DNA of 64,000 nucleotides from Arabidopsis thaliana. Lineage: Eukaryota; Streptophyta; Magnoliopsida; Brassicales; Brassicaceae. The position numbers and the translations under genes are program-made. The notes under the pieces were generated by a model. The model saw nothing but the letters and a program-made list of their open reading frames with translations, did no database searches and had not been told where the DNA came from. Within the stretch, counting starts at the first letter, position 1. Each line of letters starts with the position of its first letter. Shown piece by piece: positions 36,253 to 49,905 of this stretch. The stretch lies in NCBI RefSeq assembly GCF_000001735.4, contig NC_003071.7:7061151-7125150 (forward strand), written 5' to 3'.

Positions 36253-39200
36253 ATGGACATTCTCCAGACCGATCAAGCTTCCTCAAACGGTATACGAATC
36301 TCTCTGTGAAAAAAATTAGGTCTTTCTTCTGATTTTAGTGTCACTACATTATATGCATGTCGTTCCCAAACCCGATTTTGTGTTAGTTGATCCAAATATT
36401 TGAAGAAATTATGAGTAATTTTGCAATGTTCTGAAGCCAAAGTTGTTGTCTTTCTTGTTTTTGTTTATTTGGAGAGTAATGTGACAGATGGGTTTTGTTT
36501 ACATTGTGATGACAGGGTACTATAAGAATGTGCATAAAAGAAAGCAAAATCAAGTTGATGATGGACCTGAAGCAAAGCGGGTCAAGAGTTCAGCCAAAGT
36601 TATTGATTACTCTAACCCATTTGCAGTTAGTAACATGCTTGAAGCTTTAGATAGTGGTAAATTTGGGAGTGTTAGTAAAGAGTTGGAAGAGATAGCTGAT
36701 ATGAGGATGGATTTGGTTAAGCGTTCTATTTGGTTATACCCGTCGCTAGCGTATACCGTGTTTGAAGCTGAGAAGACGATGGATAATCAACAGGTTGTGG
36801 AAGGTGTTATTAATTTGGATGATGATGATGATGATGATACTGATGTGGAGAAGAAAGCTCTCTGTGTTGTTCCTTCGTCGTCTGAGATTGTGCTTCTTGA
36901 TTCTGATGATGAAGACAATGAGAGGCAGAGGCCTATGTATCAGTTTCAGTCTACTCTTGTACAGCATCAGAAGAATCAAGGGGATGTGACTCCATTAATA
37001 CCGCAATGCTCTTTCGAGGAGGTCGATTTAGGGAGGGGCAAGGAGATGCCTTCTGCCATTAAAGCCATTGTTGTAAGTTCTGTTTTTCTTTCAAGCTAGG
37101 TTACAAATCAATGTCACCTGTATTTACAAACTAGCTAGCCATACAAGAGGTTTATTTTTTTGTTTATTTGTAATTTTGTCAGGAGGGACAAACAAGTAGA
37201 GGCAAAGTCCTTCCTATAGAAAATGGTGTGGTTAATGAGAAAGGTGTCTACGTGGGCGTTGAGGAGGATGACAGTGATAATGAGTCTGAAGCAGCAGATG
37301 AAGATCTTGGTAATATCTGGAATGAAATGGCCTTGTCAATAGAGTGTTCCAAGGTATATATGTCTGAACAGTTACTTCAGATGGAATTGAAATTTCAGTC
37401 GTTCAAGAAATGAACAAAACAATCTTGTGTTATGTTACCTCTTGCCGTAATACTCAATTGTGAAGAAACTCAAGTTTAATTATTTGTGTTTTTCTCCCTT
37501 TCTTTTTGGTTGATAGAGTTTCTGTTTGACAAATCGGTTGGTATGGACTCTACGTATGCATTAATCAGATTGAGTTATCATTTTCGTGAAGAGGGTTCTG
37601 TACTCTTTTCTGTCACTATAGTGCTCCTAGGGCTTGATGTTGCACCTCTTAGATTTCTTGCATTTGAGATATTTAGTAGAAAGCTCATTTAAGAACTTAG
37701 CTCCTTAAATTTGATCTTATTTTTTGCCTCTTTTCCTGCTTTATTCATTTCTGATTCCAATAAATGTACAGGATGTAGCAAGGGAGACTTCACATAAGGA
37801 AAAGGCAGATGTAGTGGAAGATTGTGAGCACTCATTTATTCTAAAGGACGATATGGGTTATGTTTGCCGTGTCTGCGGAGTTATTGAGAAAAGTATACTA
37901 GAGATAATTGATGTGCAATTCACTAAAGTAAGTATCCTATTTTCTGATACTACGCTAATTTGTGCTTTCAGGGAAAAGTATGTTTCTTACTCGACAAATT
38001 TTGTTGTCTGAATACAATAGGGTAGGAGTTCTTCATACATGTGGTCTATTTTCATTACCTCCATTATGCCTAGGGTTTTAAATTTTGTTATCAAATTGTT
38101 ATGAAACCTGTAATATCCATATGATCTTGAAATTGTTTCCCAAGTCAGAGTTTGGCGGAGCTTCTAATTTTTCTTGTAACTTTCACTGTAGGCAAAACGA
38201 AACACAAGAACATATGCCTCTGAAACTAGAACTAAAAGGTTTGGCGAATCTGATAATGAACTTAAGTTTTCTGAAGAAGGGTTGATGATAGGTGGACTTG
38301 CTGCTCATCCAACGCATGCTGCCGAAATGAAGCCTCATCAAATTGAGGGATTTCAGTTCCTTTGCAGCAATTTAGTGGCTGACGATCCTGGTGGCTGTAT
38401 CATGGCTCATGCTCCAGGCTCTGGAAAAACCTTCATGATCATCAGTTTTATGCAGAGCTTTCTTGCAAAGTATCCTCAGGCTAAGCCATTGGTTGTTCTC
38501 CCAAAAGGTATTCTGCCTACTTGGAAAAAAGAGTTCGTGAGATGGCAAGTTGAGGACATACCACTGCTTGATTTCTATAGTGCTAAAGCAGAGAACCGGG
38601 CACAGCAGCTGTCTATTTTGAAACAGTGGATGGAGAAGAAGAGTATCTTATTTCTTGGGTACCAGCAGTTCTCAACTATTGTGTGTGATGATACAACCGA
38701 CTCACTTTCTTGCCAGGAGATACTGCTCAAGGTACCTTCGATCCTCATTTTGGATGAAGGACACACTCCAAGGAATGAGGACACAAATTTATTGCAGTCA
38801 CTTGCCCAAGTCCAAACACCAAGAAAAGTTGTCCTCTCAGGAACGCTTTATCAGAACCATGTAAAGGAGGTTTTCAACATTCTGAACCTTGTTCGACCCA
38901 AATTCCTCAAATTGGATACCTCCAAATCTGCTGTGAAGAGAATCTTGGCTTATACTCCATGCGATGTCAGGGGGAGACTTACTGGAAGTAATTCAGATAT
39001 GGCTTCAATGTTCAATGAAACTGTGGAGCACACCCTGCAGAAGAGCGAGGATTTCACAGTGAAAATTAAAGTAATCCAAGATTTGCGGGAGATGACAAAG
39101 AAAGTGCTTCATTACTATAAAGGAGATTTCCTAGATGAGCTTCCTGGACTTGCTGATTTCACTGTGGTTCTTAATCTGTCTCCAAAGCAGTTGAACGAAG

Positions 39201-39946
39201 TGAAGAAGTTAAGACGTGAGAAGAGAAAATTTAAGGTTTCGGCTGTGGGAAGTGCAATTTACCTTCACCCGAAGCTGAAAGTTTTCTCTGACAAGTCTGA
39301 TGATGTTTCTGATACAACTATGGACGAAATGGTAGAGAAGCTAGATTTGAATGAAGGCGTCAAAGCAAAGTTCTTCCTTAACTTGATAAACCTGTGCGAC
39401 TCAGCTGGTGAAAAGCTCTTGGTTTTCAGCCAGTATCTCATTCCACTAAAGTTTCTTGAAAGACTAGCTGCTTTAGCTAAGGGATGGAAACTAGGGAAAG
39501 AAGTTTTTGTTCTTACAGGCAATACCAGTTCTGAGCAGCGTGAGTGGTCAATGGAAACGTTTAACAGTTCGCCAGACGCCAAAATATTCTTTGGTTCGAT
39601 AAAAGCATGTGGAGAAGGTATCTCGCTTGTTGGAGCATCTCGCATACTAATATTGGATGTTCCCCTAAACCCTTCTGTGACCCGCCAAGCTATTGGGCGA
39701 GCGTTTCGACCCGGACAAAAGAAGATGGTGCATGCATATAGATTGATTGCTGGGTCATCACCTGAGGAAGAGGATCACAACACTTGTTTCAAAAAGGAAG
39801 TCATCTCAAAGATGTGGTTCGAGTGGAACGAGTACTGCGGATATCAAAACTTTGAGGTAGAGACGATCGATGTGGATGAAGCTGGTGATACGTTCCTCGA
39901 AAGTCCTGCCTTAAGAGAAGACATAAGAGTTCTCTACAAAAGGTAA
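36253..39946 (+). CDS. DRD1: DRD1 / CHR35, SNF2-like chromatin remodeller of RNA-directed DNA methylation
   Basis: Exons 36253-36289, 36516-37072, 37183-37353, 37772-37927 and 38192-39946 join in phase. From the ATG at 36253 (MDILQTDQ) the protein is about 891 residues; an in-frame ATG at 36091 would add 54 residues that look like UTR. The N-terminal half is acidic with an Asp run (GAT repeat near 36819) and a zinc-knuckle-like patch ([19 protein letters not shown]). The helicase half shows Walker A APGSGKT (about residue 385), [21 protein letters not shown] and the arginine-finger block [14 protein letters not shown]. Established role: DRD1 joins DMS3 and RDM1 in the DDR complex that recruits RNA polymerase V to RdDM targets in the nucleus. 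Its stop codon is 393 bases from the convergent BLH7 stop. Confidence 0.95.
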
Positions 39947-40339
39947 AATCAGTTTAGATCAGATCCACACATAACTCTTCAACTCACATTTCTCTGTTAT
40001 TGAACTTCCTTAATGCTTCTTTTTTCAGGTAAACGCAGACAGAAACTTGTGCTTCCGCTTTTTGGACATGCTTAGGTTTTAGAAACCTGTCAATAAGATA
40101 ACTTCGGGTAGATCCTTTTGAATTTTCTGAATGATTGTTAGCATTTTAAGTGTAATTTTAATGTCAAAACATTTGATCTCATGTACCTCTAACCATATAA
40201 TTAGGTCTCCTCATGTTTAAATATGAAACAGATCGTGTCTAATCTCAGATTGTCTCCTCATGTTTTCTCATTAATCTACAATTTCGTTTTTTGGGTTTAC
40301 TTTCACAAAAGAATCCATTTCTACACCTTTCTATTCTCC

Positions 40340-42050
40340 TCAAGCTACAAAATCATGCAACAATTGTGAAGAGCCAATCTGGTGCTGGTGGTTGCGAGAG
40401 TTTAAGTACTGTAGATCGGTTCCCGAGATGGTATTCTTGTAGTTATCTATCCCACCGGACATAGGAACATCGCCACGAGCATCGGAATTCTGAATCCCCA
40501 ACGTTAAAGACATCCCACCATTACCATTTCTTGTCATGTCAGTCACCATCATGAACCGGTCACCACCATGGGCCACTGTGTTTTGTCTCATGCTACTGCT
40601 TGCCACACCAGGTACATGCCCATTGTTGGAACTAGACTCAGTTTGCAGCTCTTGAATCTCGGTGATTTCTGGTGTGTTTTCAGAAGACTGGTTGGGATCA
40701 TTCTCCTGCAATGCATCTGTGAATTCCTCCTTGTACATCTCCTCCACCATCGGTTTCCAGAGACGCACACGCGCATTTATGAACCAGTTCGATACCTTTC
40801 AACAATCATCAAACGAAACAATGAAAAATGAACACACCAGAAAGAAAAGTATTAAATGAGAGAAACGGCACAAAAGCTAACAGTGCAATACCTGGCCTCG
40901 GCTCAACCCCGTTTGTCTAGCGAGCATGATCTTGTCTGAATCCTTTGGATAACTAAGCTCAAGGTTTTGAAACAAATGGTCAGAGTCTCTTGTGGTCAAT
41001 CAAAAAATTCACAAGAGTAGTAGAGAGACTTACGGGTGGAGGAAATGCTCAAATAGCCAAGCACGGAGAACCAAAACAGAAGAATCTGGTAAACCGCGTT
41101 GAGGCCGCCAAGTGTGAGGTTGCATCACACCTAACCGCTGCAACGCTCTTTGTTGCCTTACCTGTTGATCAACATTCCTTAACCTGCTTATCCCCACTCC
41201 TCTCCCATCTGATCCATCCTGTTCCCCTCCTAAACTTTTCCTTATCACCAAGATTTGTCCGGATATCGCATCCCTTAAGCAACGGAAATGCCTCGAGATG
41301 GTCTGAAGCGCAAGGGCTGTGTATGGTTTGGCTGCTCCACATCCGGCTATTACATCGAAAGACGACACGACTATCTGCATCTGATGGTAATACTGCTTGT
41401 AATTTCTATCCACCTTCAAACAACAAAGAAACAAACAACATTTATGTTACCACGAGAATCATTAACAAGTGTAGAAGATATGTTGTAAGGCGGATTACCT
41501 CGTCTAATATCGATAAAAGTTTCGACAACTTGCTCTGCAATTCTTGCCTCTCTGCTTGAGGGATTTCAGCAGTATTCGTCTGAAGATTCTTCTCTTTCAC
41601 TTCATTAATCTTATCTCCCTCTGGCTGAAACTGCTTTAGAGCTTTCTTAACATTAACAGTTTCATCAAGAAGCTCTTGAGCAGCTTTGAGATACTTTGAG
41701 TTGTGAATGGTTCGAGTAAATCCCGAAACAACCTGTGTTGCATACTCATTGTTATTATTGCCTCTCGATGTCTCAATCTGCGAGCTGAGGCCAAGACGCC
41801 TCATCACCGGGAAGCGATTCCTGTCATTGTCTTCTTGATCTCTCCAAGAACCAGAATCTTGAATCTCAACCATTTGTGAAACTCCACCAAGGCTTGACAA
41901 CACTTGAATCTCTTTTGAAGGTGACACATTATTAGTTGAATCTCTAGGAAATGTCTCTGTGAAAGAATTTGTGTAGTTCATTGCGTTTCCAGGGACAAAT
42001 TCTGGTCTGGAATAAATCTCACTTGAGCCAGTTTTGTAATAAGTGGCCAT
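40340..42050 (-). CDS. BLH7: BEL1-like homeodomain protein 7
   Basis: Exons 42050-41499, 41413-41034, 40952-40892 and 40795-40340 join in phase to 482 residues (AT2G16400). In order: a low-complexity N-terminus, the SKY motif ([14 protein letters not shown], about 115-130), the BELL domain ([32 protein letters not shown]), and the TALE homeodomain with its three-residue loop extension ([20 protein letters not shown], then [16 protein letters not shown], about 305-370). Near the C-terminus is the ZIBEL-like [11 protein letters not shown] proteins pair with KNOX partners in the nucleus to regulate development; the BLH6/BLH7 group is linked to secondary-wall and shoot programmes. A 5' UTR intron probably spans about 42092-42266, ending AAACAG before ATGACTCC. 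Confidence 0.95.
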
Positions 42051-42279
42051 AGTCTTCTTCTTCTTATGATCAGATCAAACAAGGAGTCATCTGTTTCAGA
42101 ATCAAACACAAACAACACTAAACCCTTTTTATACTTCACATTATGTAATAAAATCTTAATTAAGCAAATTTTAAGAAATTGAACCAATGAAAATTATGAG
42201 AATTATCTCTCTGCATGAATTTAAGAATTTAAAAAGAAGAAGAAAGGATAGATTAAAGAATTACCAGGAAAGCATCTGC

Positions 42280-44349
42280 TGGCTTTGTGGGTGTTAAAGG
42301 AGACACTAAATCTCAAATTGAAGAAGGAAAAAAGAAATGTTTTTTTTTTTTTGTTTTAACTCTTGATGATCCCAAGAACACAAACTTAACAACAAACTCT
42401 TTATCTCCTCAAATCAAAATCTTGATAATACAAAATGTTTTACCCACACAAAAGATTCAAGAAAACAAAAGATCCATCCTCCTTAAAGCAAGTTTCCTTT
42501 TTGAAGTAGAGATTTCATTAAAAGCTGGTTCTTGAACTTGCTTCTTGATTCTTCTTCTTGTTTCTTGGAGTCAAGTCTTTTGGTGAAGATAACAAAAACA
42601 GATCAAAATGTTTTCAAGAGTAAAAATGTGGTAAGGAGATTATGTTCTTAACAAACCAGTTGGTAGAGATCTAAACCCTTTTCTAAAACCTAATCCTAAA
42701 CCCTAATGCCTCTCTCTTTCGTCTCTCTGGCCTTTCTGTTTGTTTGCTGCAATAAAATTGAATGAAGCTATAACCACCATACAATCATTTTCTGTGTTTT
42801 TTATATTCTTATCTAAAAATATTTGATATATTCCTGATTGGTGTCAATAGTAAAAGATATTTTCGTAATTCTTCTATAATAATGTGTTTATCAAGCATAT
42901 TTGGAGAATAAGACAAATATATAATGAACGTTTTTCATATCTAATTTTGGTGCTATGCAATTTTTTAAATATTTCATGTCCGATTTGTAATCAAAGATAA
43001 TATTAATTTTTGTGTAGACTAGTCCATCTTTATTAGAGTGGGGAATAATTTGGGTAACGACGTGTCAAAGTTTACACACGGATGTTTTTTTTCAACTTCT
43101 TTTCAATAAAATAATTTCACTTTTTTGGTAAGCTTTTTACAGTTTCTTCTTCTTTGTCTTTAAATTTCACTTTCAAGTTTCAACATTTGATTTTTTTTTG
43201 TTCTTTCGAATAATATCTGTGATGGTCCACATGCTATTTACTATATAGTTGCATTTGCATACAACTATTTTTGCAAGGAATAAACAAAAAAAAAACACTT
43301 CATATTCTTATCTCTTTCTCATAAATAATGAATAAGTGGCCTTTTTCCCCACTTAGCTTTGTCTTTTTGTGCCCACAGATTTTAGGTATTTCTACAAATT
43401 TTCTAACTTTTACTTTCTTTTCACTAAGTGTAGGTCCATATCTTGTCATGGAGGACTTTACGATTACGAATCAGAAACAAATTGAGAAAATCCCAACTCC
43501 AAGACATTTTATAATAAGTCTGATTTGTAGTATAAGGTGGTACGAAATGGTGGTAAGAGGTAAGTCAAATTAAAATGTGTGGTGAGATATCTTAGTGTGA
43601 TAGAAAATGGTGGTACCACCTTTTCTTACCAACACACTGAAAGGTTATAGTTTTTGCATGGAGAGACCAAAATAGACTTTTTGTGAATTAAGTGATTTAG
43701 TTATTTTCTATGAAAAAAAAAATTACGAAATACACAAGAGTTAATTTTGTGGGAAAACATAGGTAAGCATTTTATTTAAATTTACACTTCAAAATATGAG
43801 AATAAAAACTTGAAAAGAAAATAAAAATAGTAAATTGGGGTGGATAAGTGAAGAACGTGAAATGATGGGTAGCGAAGAGAAAGAAGTCTGAATTGGGACA
43901 GAGATGGCAGAAGGAGAAAGAGAGAGAGAGACCTGGACAATGGACAGATAGAGTCAGTGGATAGGGAAGAGTGTCTTCATAATATACGACGACCAACCAA
44001 CCCTTCTTCTTATTATTATTAATCCAATATGAACATGACGCCGAAGATATTTGCTTGGGAAATAAGAGAATTGTAAATGTTAAGTTTTTATTAGTGCCCT
44101 ACTTACGTTGAAGTTGAGATTCTATTGCTTTTAGTAAAAGAATTAATACACAAAACACTCGGATTCTTTTTGCTGGTTGAAATACGTTTAATTATTAGCA
44201 TGATTATCTAGTCCAACCACTTCCACACTAATATAAGCACCAAATGCTCATCAGTTACATAATTTGAATTCAATATAATCCTAGAGCCACATTTCTCTAA
44301 GAGAACCAAGTATCATATTCCATTTGGTCCCCTGAAGAATTAGATGAAC
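42280..44349. other. Intergenic, upstream of BLH7
   Basis: BLH7 5' UTR and promoter to about 42750, then AT-rich DNA without a gene. At 43602-43626 is a near-perfect palindrome centred on GGTGGTACCACC with AGAAAA/TTTTCT arms. Confidence 0.45.
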
Positions 44350-44424
44350 CAGCTTGCCGGAACTTGTTGAACCTGGGTCTCTTGGGTGAGAGCTGAGTAT
44401 CTTGACCAACTAGACTACAATGGA
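44350..44424 (-). pseudogene. tRNA-Glu (CTC) pseudogene
   Basis: The minus strand reads TCCATTGTAGTCTAGTTGG, then TCAAGATACTCAGCTCTCAC and CCAAGAGACCCAGGTTCAA, which follows plant tRNA-Glu(CTC) almost base for base with G-to-A changes. The anticodon loop CTCTCAC is kept. The T arm has a small insertion (CAACAAGTTCCGG instead of CAAGTCCCGG) and the acceptor stem no longer pairs, so it is a decayed copy. Confidence 0.65.
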
Positions 44425-44764
44425 ATGTTGTTTATGTAATCTTCATTAATTTTACTGATAATTAATCTGGTTCATGATAATGTGACAAAACAAAAAACAT
44501 TGCGAGTACAATTAACTTGATCTCTTCAAATTGTCTACCAACTTATCTATGGAAAGAGTTATTAACTCATTAAGGACGTGTCTGTTCCAACCATTTAAGC
44601 TATTGAATCTGTGCATAGGAGTGTCACAGAACTATATCTTTATAAGAGATGGGAAACTAAATTGACACAGTTTTGAGATTAGCGATACAGAGATGATGCC
44701 AAACCCAAAGCCTTTGTGGCAAAAATGACGGATTTAGATTCATTTATAATATTATAGACAAACC

Positions 44765-47637
44765 TTATGAGCTTGTCTTTGCTCTTTTCCATACAATGAC
44801 AACACCATAGAAATCAGACGAAGCCAACAAGTTCTCCCCATGGTTCCACGCAACACACATTACTGGAAACCTGTGACCCTGCAAGCATCCATTTCTCACA
44901 ACTCGTGAATCCTGTTTCCTATAATTCAAAATCCATACACAAAAGTTTCAGATAAAAAAAAAGAAAAGAAGTTATTGTCTAACCTGTAGCTTGTTTACAC
45001 ATGTGTGCTTCGGTTTGGTTAGATCATAGAAGTAGACATTCGAGTCTTCGCTTCCAGCAACTGTAGTTTCAAACAAGAAGAAACGCGGAGAAAATGACTT
45101 GCACTTCTCAAGAGACCTATGAATCTACTATTACCAAAACTATAGGTAAATGAAGGATTGAAATTCAAACCTATGTATTCTCCTTTCTCTAGTGATAATA
45201 GCGGGCAAAACGATGCTTGGATTCTGTGTATTCGCGGGGCTAATTTGAGGGAGCAACGCAAAGTCAAATAACCTTTTATCTGAAGGGCAACACTGCATCA
45301 CCAACACAAAGCAGAAAAATCAATTATAAGGATCTCTAAGGACCTTGACAAAAAAAAAAAAAAAAAAAAGGATCTCTTAAGGAAAAACAAGAAAGAAAAA
45401 AAAGAAGTAGTTCTGTCGCCAAACCTAAAGAAACTCAAGTTTCCGTCCTGAGTACATGTGAGCAGAACAGGGCCTGATGCCAGGAGGGAGAAGCTTCTGT
45501 ACTTCACAGTGGTGACAGGAGATTTGTGATTTGTACGATGACGATGAGACCGGGATAATGACCCTGTATGCGAATCCATGCTTACTGAATATACAGTTCC
45601 CTGCAATTATTATTAACTACCTTGTAAAAACAATGTAGAAATGCCTTTTTCTAGCATACCGAACAAATGCAAAAATTGATCAGTCTTGACCACAACATAG
45701 GTAATCGGTATAGCCAACCATAACCATAACAGACCATCTCCCTAGTTTTTATCTTTTTACATCAGTATAGAAAAGTTACCTGCCCATCTCCACAGAAAAT
45801 TATTTGGCCAGTGTGATCATGGTCCATAGATGTCACCTCATCCTCAAACAACAGTTTTTTAATAATTCTCCCAGTGCTGAAATTGAACACCTACTTTGTC
45901 AAGCAGAGAGATGTTAGGCATAAAATAAGTAAACAATTAGAAAACAAACGAAAAAAGCAATACACTAATGTACTTAGCTACAAGGAGTAGTGAAGTTACC
46001 GTGAGTTCCTTGTTTGCATTGCCAGCAGAGAGGAAATTGTTATTAACCTGTTGAAAATATGGAAATGAAATATCTTCAATGGAGAAGCAAGAGAAAACAA
46101 CAAAAACCATCCGCACTCAGTATCTTATATGAGACGACTTTCACAATCAAAACAAAAAGTTGCAAGTTGTTACAAGGGAGAAATATATAGATGATGAAGA
46201 ACATCTTTGACAAAAAAAAAAAAAAAAAAGATGATGAAGAACATCAAACTTACAGGGTGGAAACGGATACAATACTGTGGAGAGATTCCATATATAACTC
46301 TAATACAAACGCCTCTTGACAACTCCCATACTCGTATTGTCTTATCAAGTGATGATGACGCGATGTATTGATTGTTTGACGAGAAGTCAAAATCTGATAA
46401 GAAGTTTGTATTAATATTAGACATAGGATCTAAACCCAATGACATACATACACACTTATGCTCTATCCATTACAGATAATTCTTTTACATTTTCCACTCA
46501 AATCTTACCCCTAACAAAGCATAGAAAGTAGGTACCATGTATCATCATATTCTCAGATTATTCAAGAGCAATTCAGTGTAGCAGATACTGAGATACAGAA
46601 AAGACAAAAGTAACAGTACCAGTCAATCGAACCTGTGACATCTTTAGAGTGACCTGTCAACTGCTTGAGGACAGAAGGCTCTTCTAAGAGACTACAAACT
46701 GTTAAGCTTCCATCTGATGCTCCATATGCAAGTATATCAGAACTCATATGACCAAACTTGAGAACAGTAACTGCATAAAGTTAGACATACTCACTCTTAG
46801 AACAAAAACCACAAAGCGAATCGACGAAACATAAACAATAATATAAAAAATTACCAGAAGATTTGCATTGATCGAAGATGCAATGCATTCCAACAAAAGA
46901 ATAAGCATGTTCAACACCACCACGACGATATGAATTATCACCATCACTCAAACTTGAGCTAAAACTCGCTCTACGACTTGAAACCTGATTCACACTCCTT
47001 AAATCCTAGGAACAACAAACACCTGAATAAATTAAATTGCAGAACAAAACAAAGTCCATTGATAAAGAAGTGATGAAATTCTACTTACTCTACTAGAAGT
47101 AAAGCTTTCAGCTTCAAATTGATGCGAGAGAGGACTTGGAGAAGGTAACCATCGACCACTGAAGCATCAACCAGTAAATTAACCTGACGTCAGAATTGTA
47201 TAAGCAACCAAAAACACACAGAATTGTATACTGGAAAACAAGTAAAATAAGGATCTAAAACCTGTTTCCTGGACTACTTAAGAGACTAGGCGTTCGCAGA
47301 TTCTCCCATTTTCTAGGTTTGCTAATGAAATTACGATAAGCAACATATCCTTTTCCATTGCATCTCCAATCCTTCAATGGAAACACAAAAATCAACAACA
47401 AGCTCTATAAGAAACAAGTAATTGAAAGCTTAAATCGATGCTCACATAACGGCGAGAGATAACGCCAGAATCAGCTTTCCGATGAAGAAGAATCCGGCGG
47501 ATTCCGATGTAGTGTGGATCTGAATCAGCTGTTTTTGGCTGCATCATACAGCTTAAGAACTCAAGATCCTTTGATTGCTTCTTCGTTTCGTCTTTCTCTC
47601 CGATCTCTACCTCTGATGATCCGTTTTTCTCCTCCAT
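44765..47637 (-). CDS. WD40-repeat (transducin-like) protein
   Basis: Twelve exons join in phase: 47637-47446, 47371-47262, 47158-47089, 47005-46855, 46770-46633, 46393-46254, 46047-46000, 45890-45780, 45600-45425, 45292-45171, 45060-44984 and 44878-44765, giving 482 residues (AT2G16405 by position). The N-terminal third is charged and Ser-rich. WD-type repeats follow: VTVLKFGHMSSDILAYGASD, DFDFSSNNQYIASSSLDKTI with RVWEL, VNNNFLSAGNANKELTVFNF, DGNLSFF, AGSEDSNVYFYDL and VAWNHGENLLASSDFYG with VVIVWKR. It is a propeller scaffold; partner and pathway are unknown. No catalytic domain is visible. An upstream non-ATG extension of the frame to 47748 is not needed. Confidence 0.9.
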
Positions 47638-48954
47638 TTGATCAGTTTTCCGAGCGATCCAAAATCGAGATCTTCTACTTCGAGATGATCCGCCCTTCCT
47701 CTGGCTCCAATCCACCTCGTCAAGCCTCCGTAGATCAAATCGTTGCAAATTGATGAGTGAAAATTCAATTGATCAGTATCAAGTTCTGAATTCTGGTGAA
47801 CGAATTCAAAACTTAAATCTACAAGTCGAAGAAGATCATGAAAAATTACAAACCGAAGATAACCGAAAGATAGCGAGTTACTTACAATAAAACCCTCTAT
47901 TTTATGTAAATTCTCTTTTTAGGATGTCATCTTTTTGCCATCCATTTGATTATAAGTAAATGCATTAGTCTATTACACATTTATATATTAGTTATTTATC
48001 TTTTTGAATTACACATATAAACAAAAATAAAAATAATAATAATAATGGCCTCAAATATTAGAATAGATATTTAAACTAAAACCTCTAAAATCAGTCCAAA
48101 TTATTAGTTTATTTATTTAAATCAGATATAAAAGAAAAATAAAGTTAAAGGACCATTTTACAAATAATAAAGTTTGACTCTAGATATAGTAAAAAAAATA
48201 TAGATCTTCTATATATAGAGATAAAAATAGAGATCTCTATTTAGAGGTGAGAATAGAAGTGCGTTGGAGTAAAATTTACTCTAAAATATAGTATAGAAGC
48301 AAAAATAGAAGTGAGTTTGAGATGCTCTTATACTGTTACACTGGAACCTAAAACGTGTAAAAATTATCATTCGATAAATTTATAATTTAATTTGAGTTTG
48401 ATTATTATAAAAGTGTAAATAGTCCGCGCTCTGCTCGGTCAAGCAATGTGGGACATTGTACACATTGTCTAATTGTCTAATTATTGTCTCGGTCAATCAA
48501 TCTCGGTAAATGACAATCATTGTCTAATTGTTAAAGCAATGTGGGACATTGTACACATATTTTTTATCATCAATTGAGTAATCTATGTTTGTTTTTAAAA
48601 AAAACTGAACCACGTCATAAGGAGGAAAAAAATCTATTATTTTCTTAATTATATATATTTTACTTATATTCAAAATAAATTAAATATAAGAGAATGTATA
48701 AGTGAAAAAAGAATCATAAATTAATGTTTAAATTAGATAAAAAGGTTTTAGAAAATTAGTAATTAATCAAATTTAGAAACAATCAATTTGTTACTATCTT
48801 TGGAAGTCATGGTTTATAAAATATTTTTTCGAAAATAATTTTAAATATTAGTTAATATAGAAATATTTATGAAAATGCCATTCCCTTGTAAATAAGTCTC
48901 ATTTCAATGATTTATTTCATATTTGTACTTCAAAAATGTAAATATAGATAGATG

Positions 48955-49905
48955 CATGGGTATTTGTAAAAATACCCTTTTTAATACCTTTTTCCAAAAA
49001 TATCTTTTTCCATAACCTATTTTTAAACCTCTTTTTATGAACAAGATGATTAAATTATTATTTATCTAATGATAACATGTAATAAGAAACTGAAATTTTC
49101 TCGCATGGTCATCCGTCAAAAGATTTTCCACCAAACTTTTGTATCTAAAAATCCTTATAAATCCTTTTTAAACTCTTAAAAATCTTTGTAAATTTTTTAA
49201 AGCCTTTCAAAGTCTTTTTAAATTTTTTTAAAATACTTGTAAATTATTTTAAAACCTCTTAAAATCCTTATAAAGTCTTTGTCATTATTTTCAAATCCTT
49301 GTACATATTTAAAAATCTTTGTAAAAGGTTTAAAAATGATTTACAAAAGTTTTTAAATAGTTGTAAATCCTTTTAAAAACCATTGTAAAAGGTTTTAAAA
49401 TGATTTACAAAAGTTTTTTAATAGTTGTAAATCCTTCTAAAACTATTATAAAGTCTTTAAAACCATTTGTAAATTATTTTTCAACTCTTAAAAAATATAT
49501 TTGTAAATATTAAAATATTTATAAATCTTTTTGAACCATTTTAAAACTCTTGTGAAGACTTATAAAAGGTTTTTTTAAAGATTTACAAGAGTTCTTAATG
49601 AGTTTTAAAAGAGTTTGAAAAGGAATTACAAATGTTTTAAAATCCTTTGAAACCCTTGTAAGTCCCTTAAAACTCTTTTTAAAATCCTTGTAAATCTATT
49701 TCCCACCAAAACTATTTTTTTTGGGGAAAATGATATTTTGAAAAAAACAATTTGGCGAGAAATTTTTTGTCGGATTTTTTGGCCAAAAAATTATCGTTGG
49801 AATATTTTTGGCGGGAATAATCATTATTTTATTTTGATAACCTTATTTTTTTTTCAAATAAGAGTAAAATAGTCATTACAAATTTAAAAGGTAGAATCAA
49901 AAAAG
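48955..49905. mobile_element. Possible non-autonomous MULE with degenerate internal subrepeats
   Basis: The interior (49140-49700) is built from degenerate AAATCCTTGTAAATCCTTTT-like units in both orientations. It includes a tandem pair of about 64 bp (49324 and 49388, AATGATTTACAAAAGTTTTT). The edges share ATTTTCTCGC and CCACCAAA words with the inverted GGCGAGAAATTTTT and GGCGGGAA words on the right. Ends and target duplication are unproven. Confidence 0.4.

Noticed and set aside
40990..41559. 189-residue plus-strand frame
   Set aside because: It is antisense to BLH7 exons 1-2 and shares no domain; the minus-strand exons join perfectly into BLH7.
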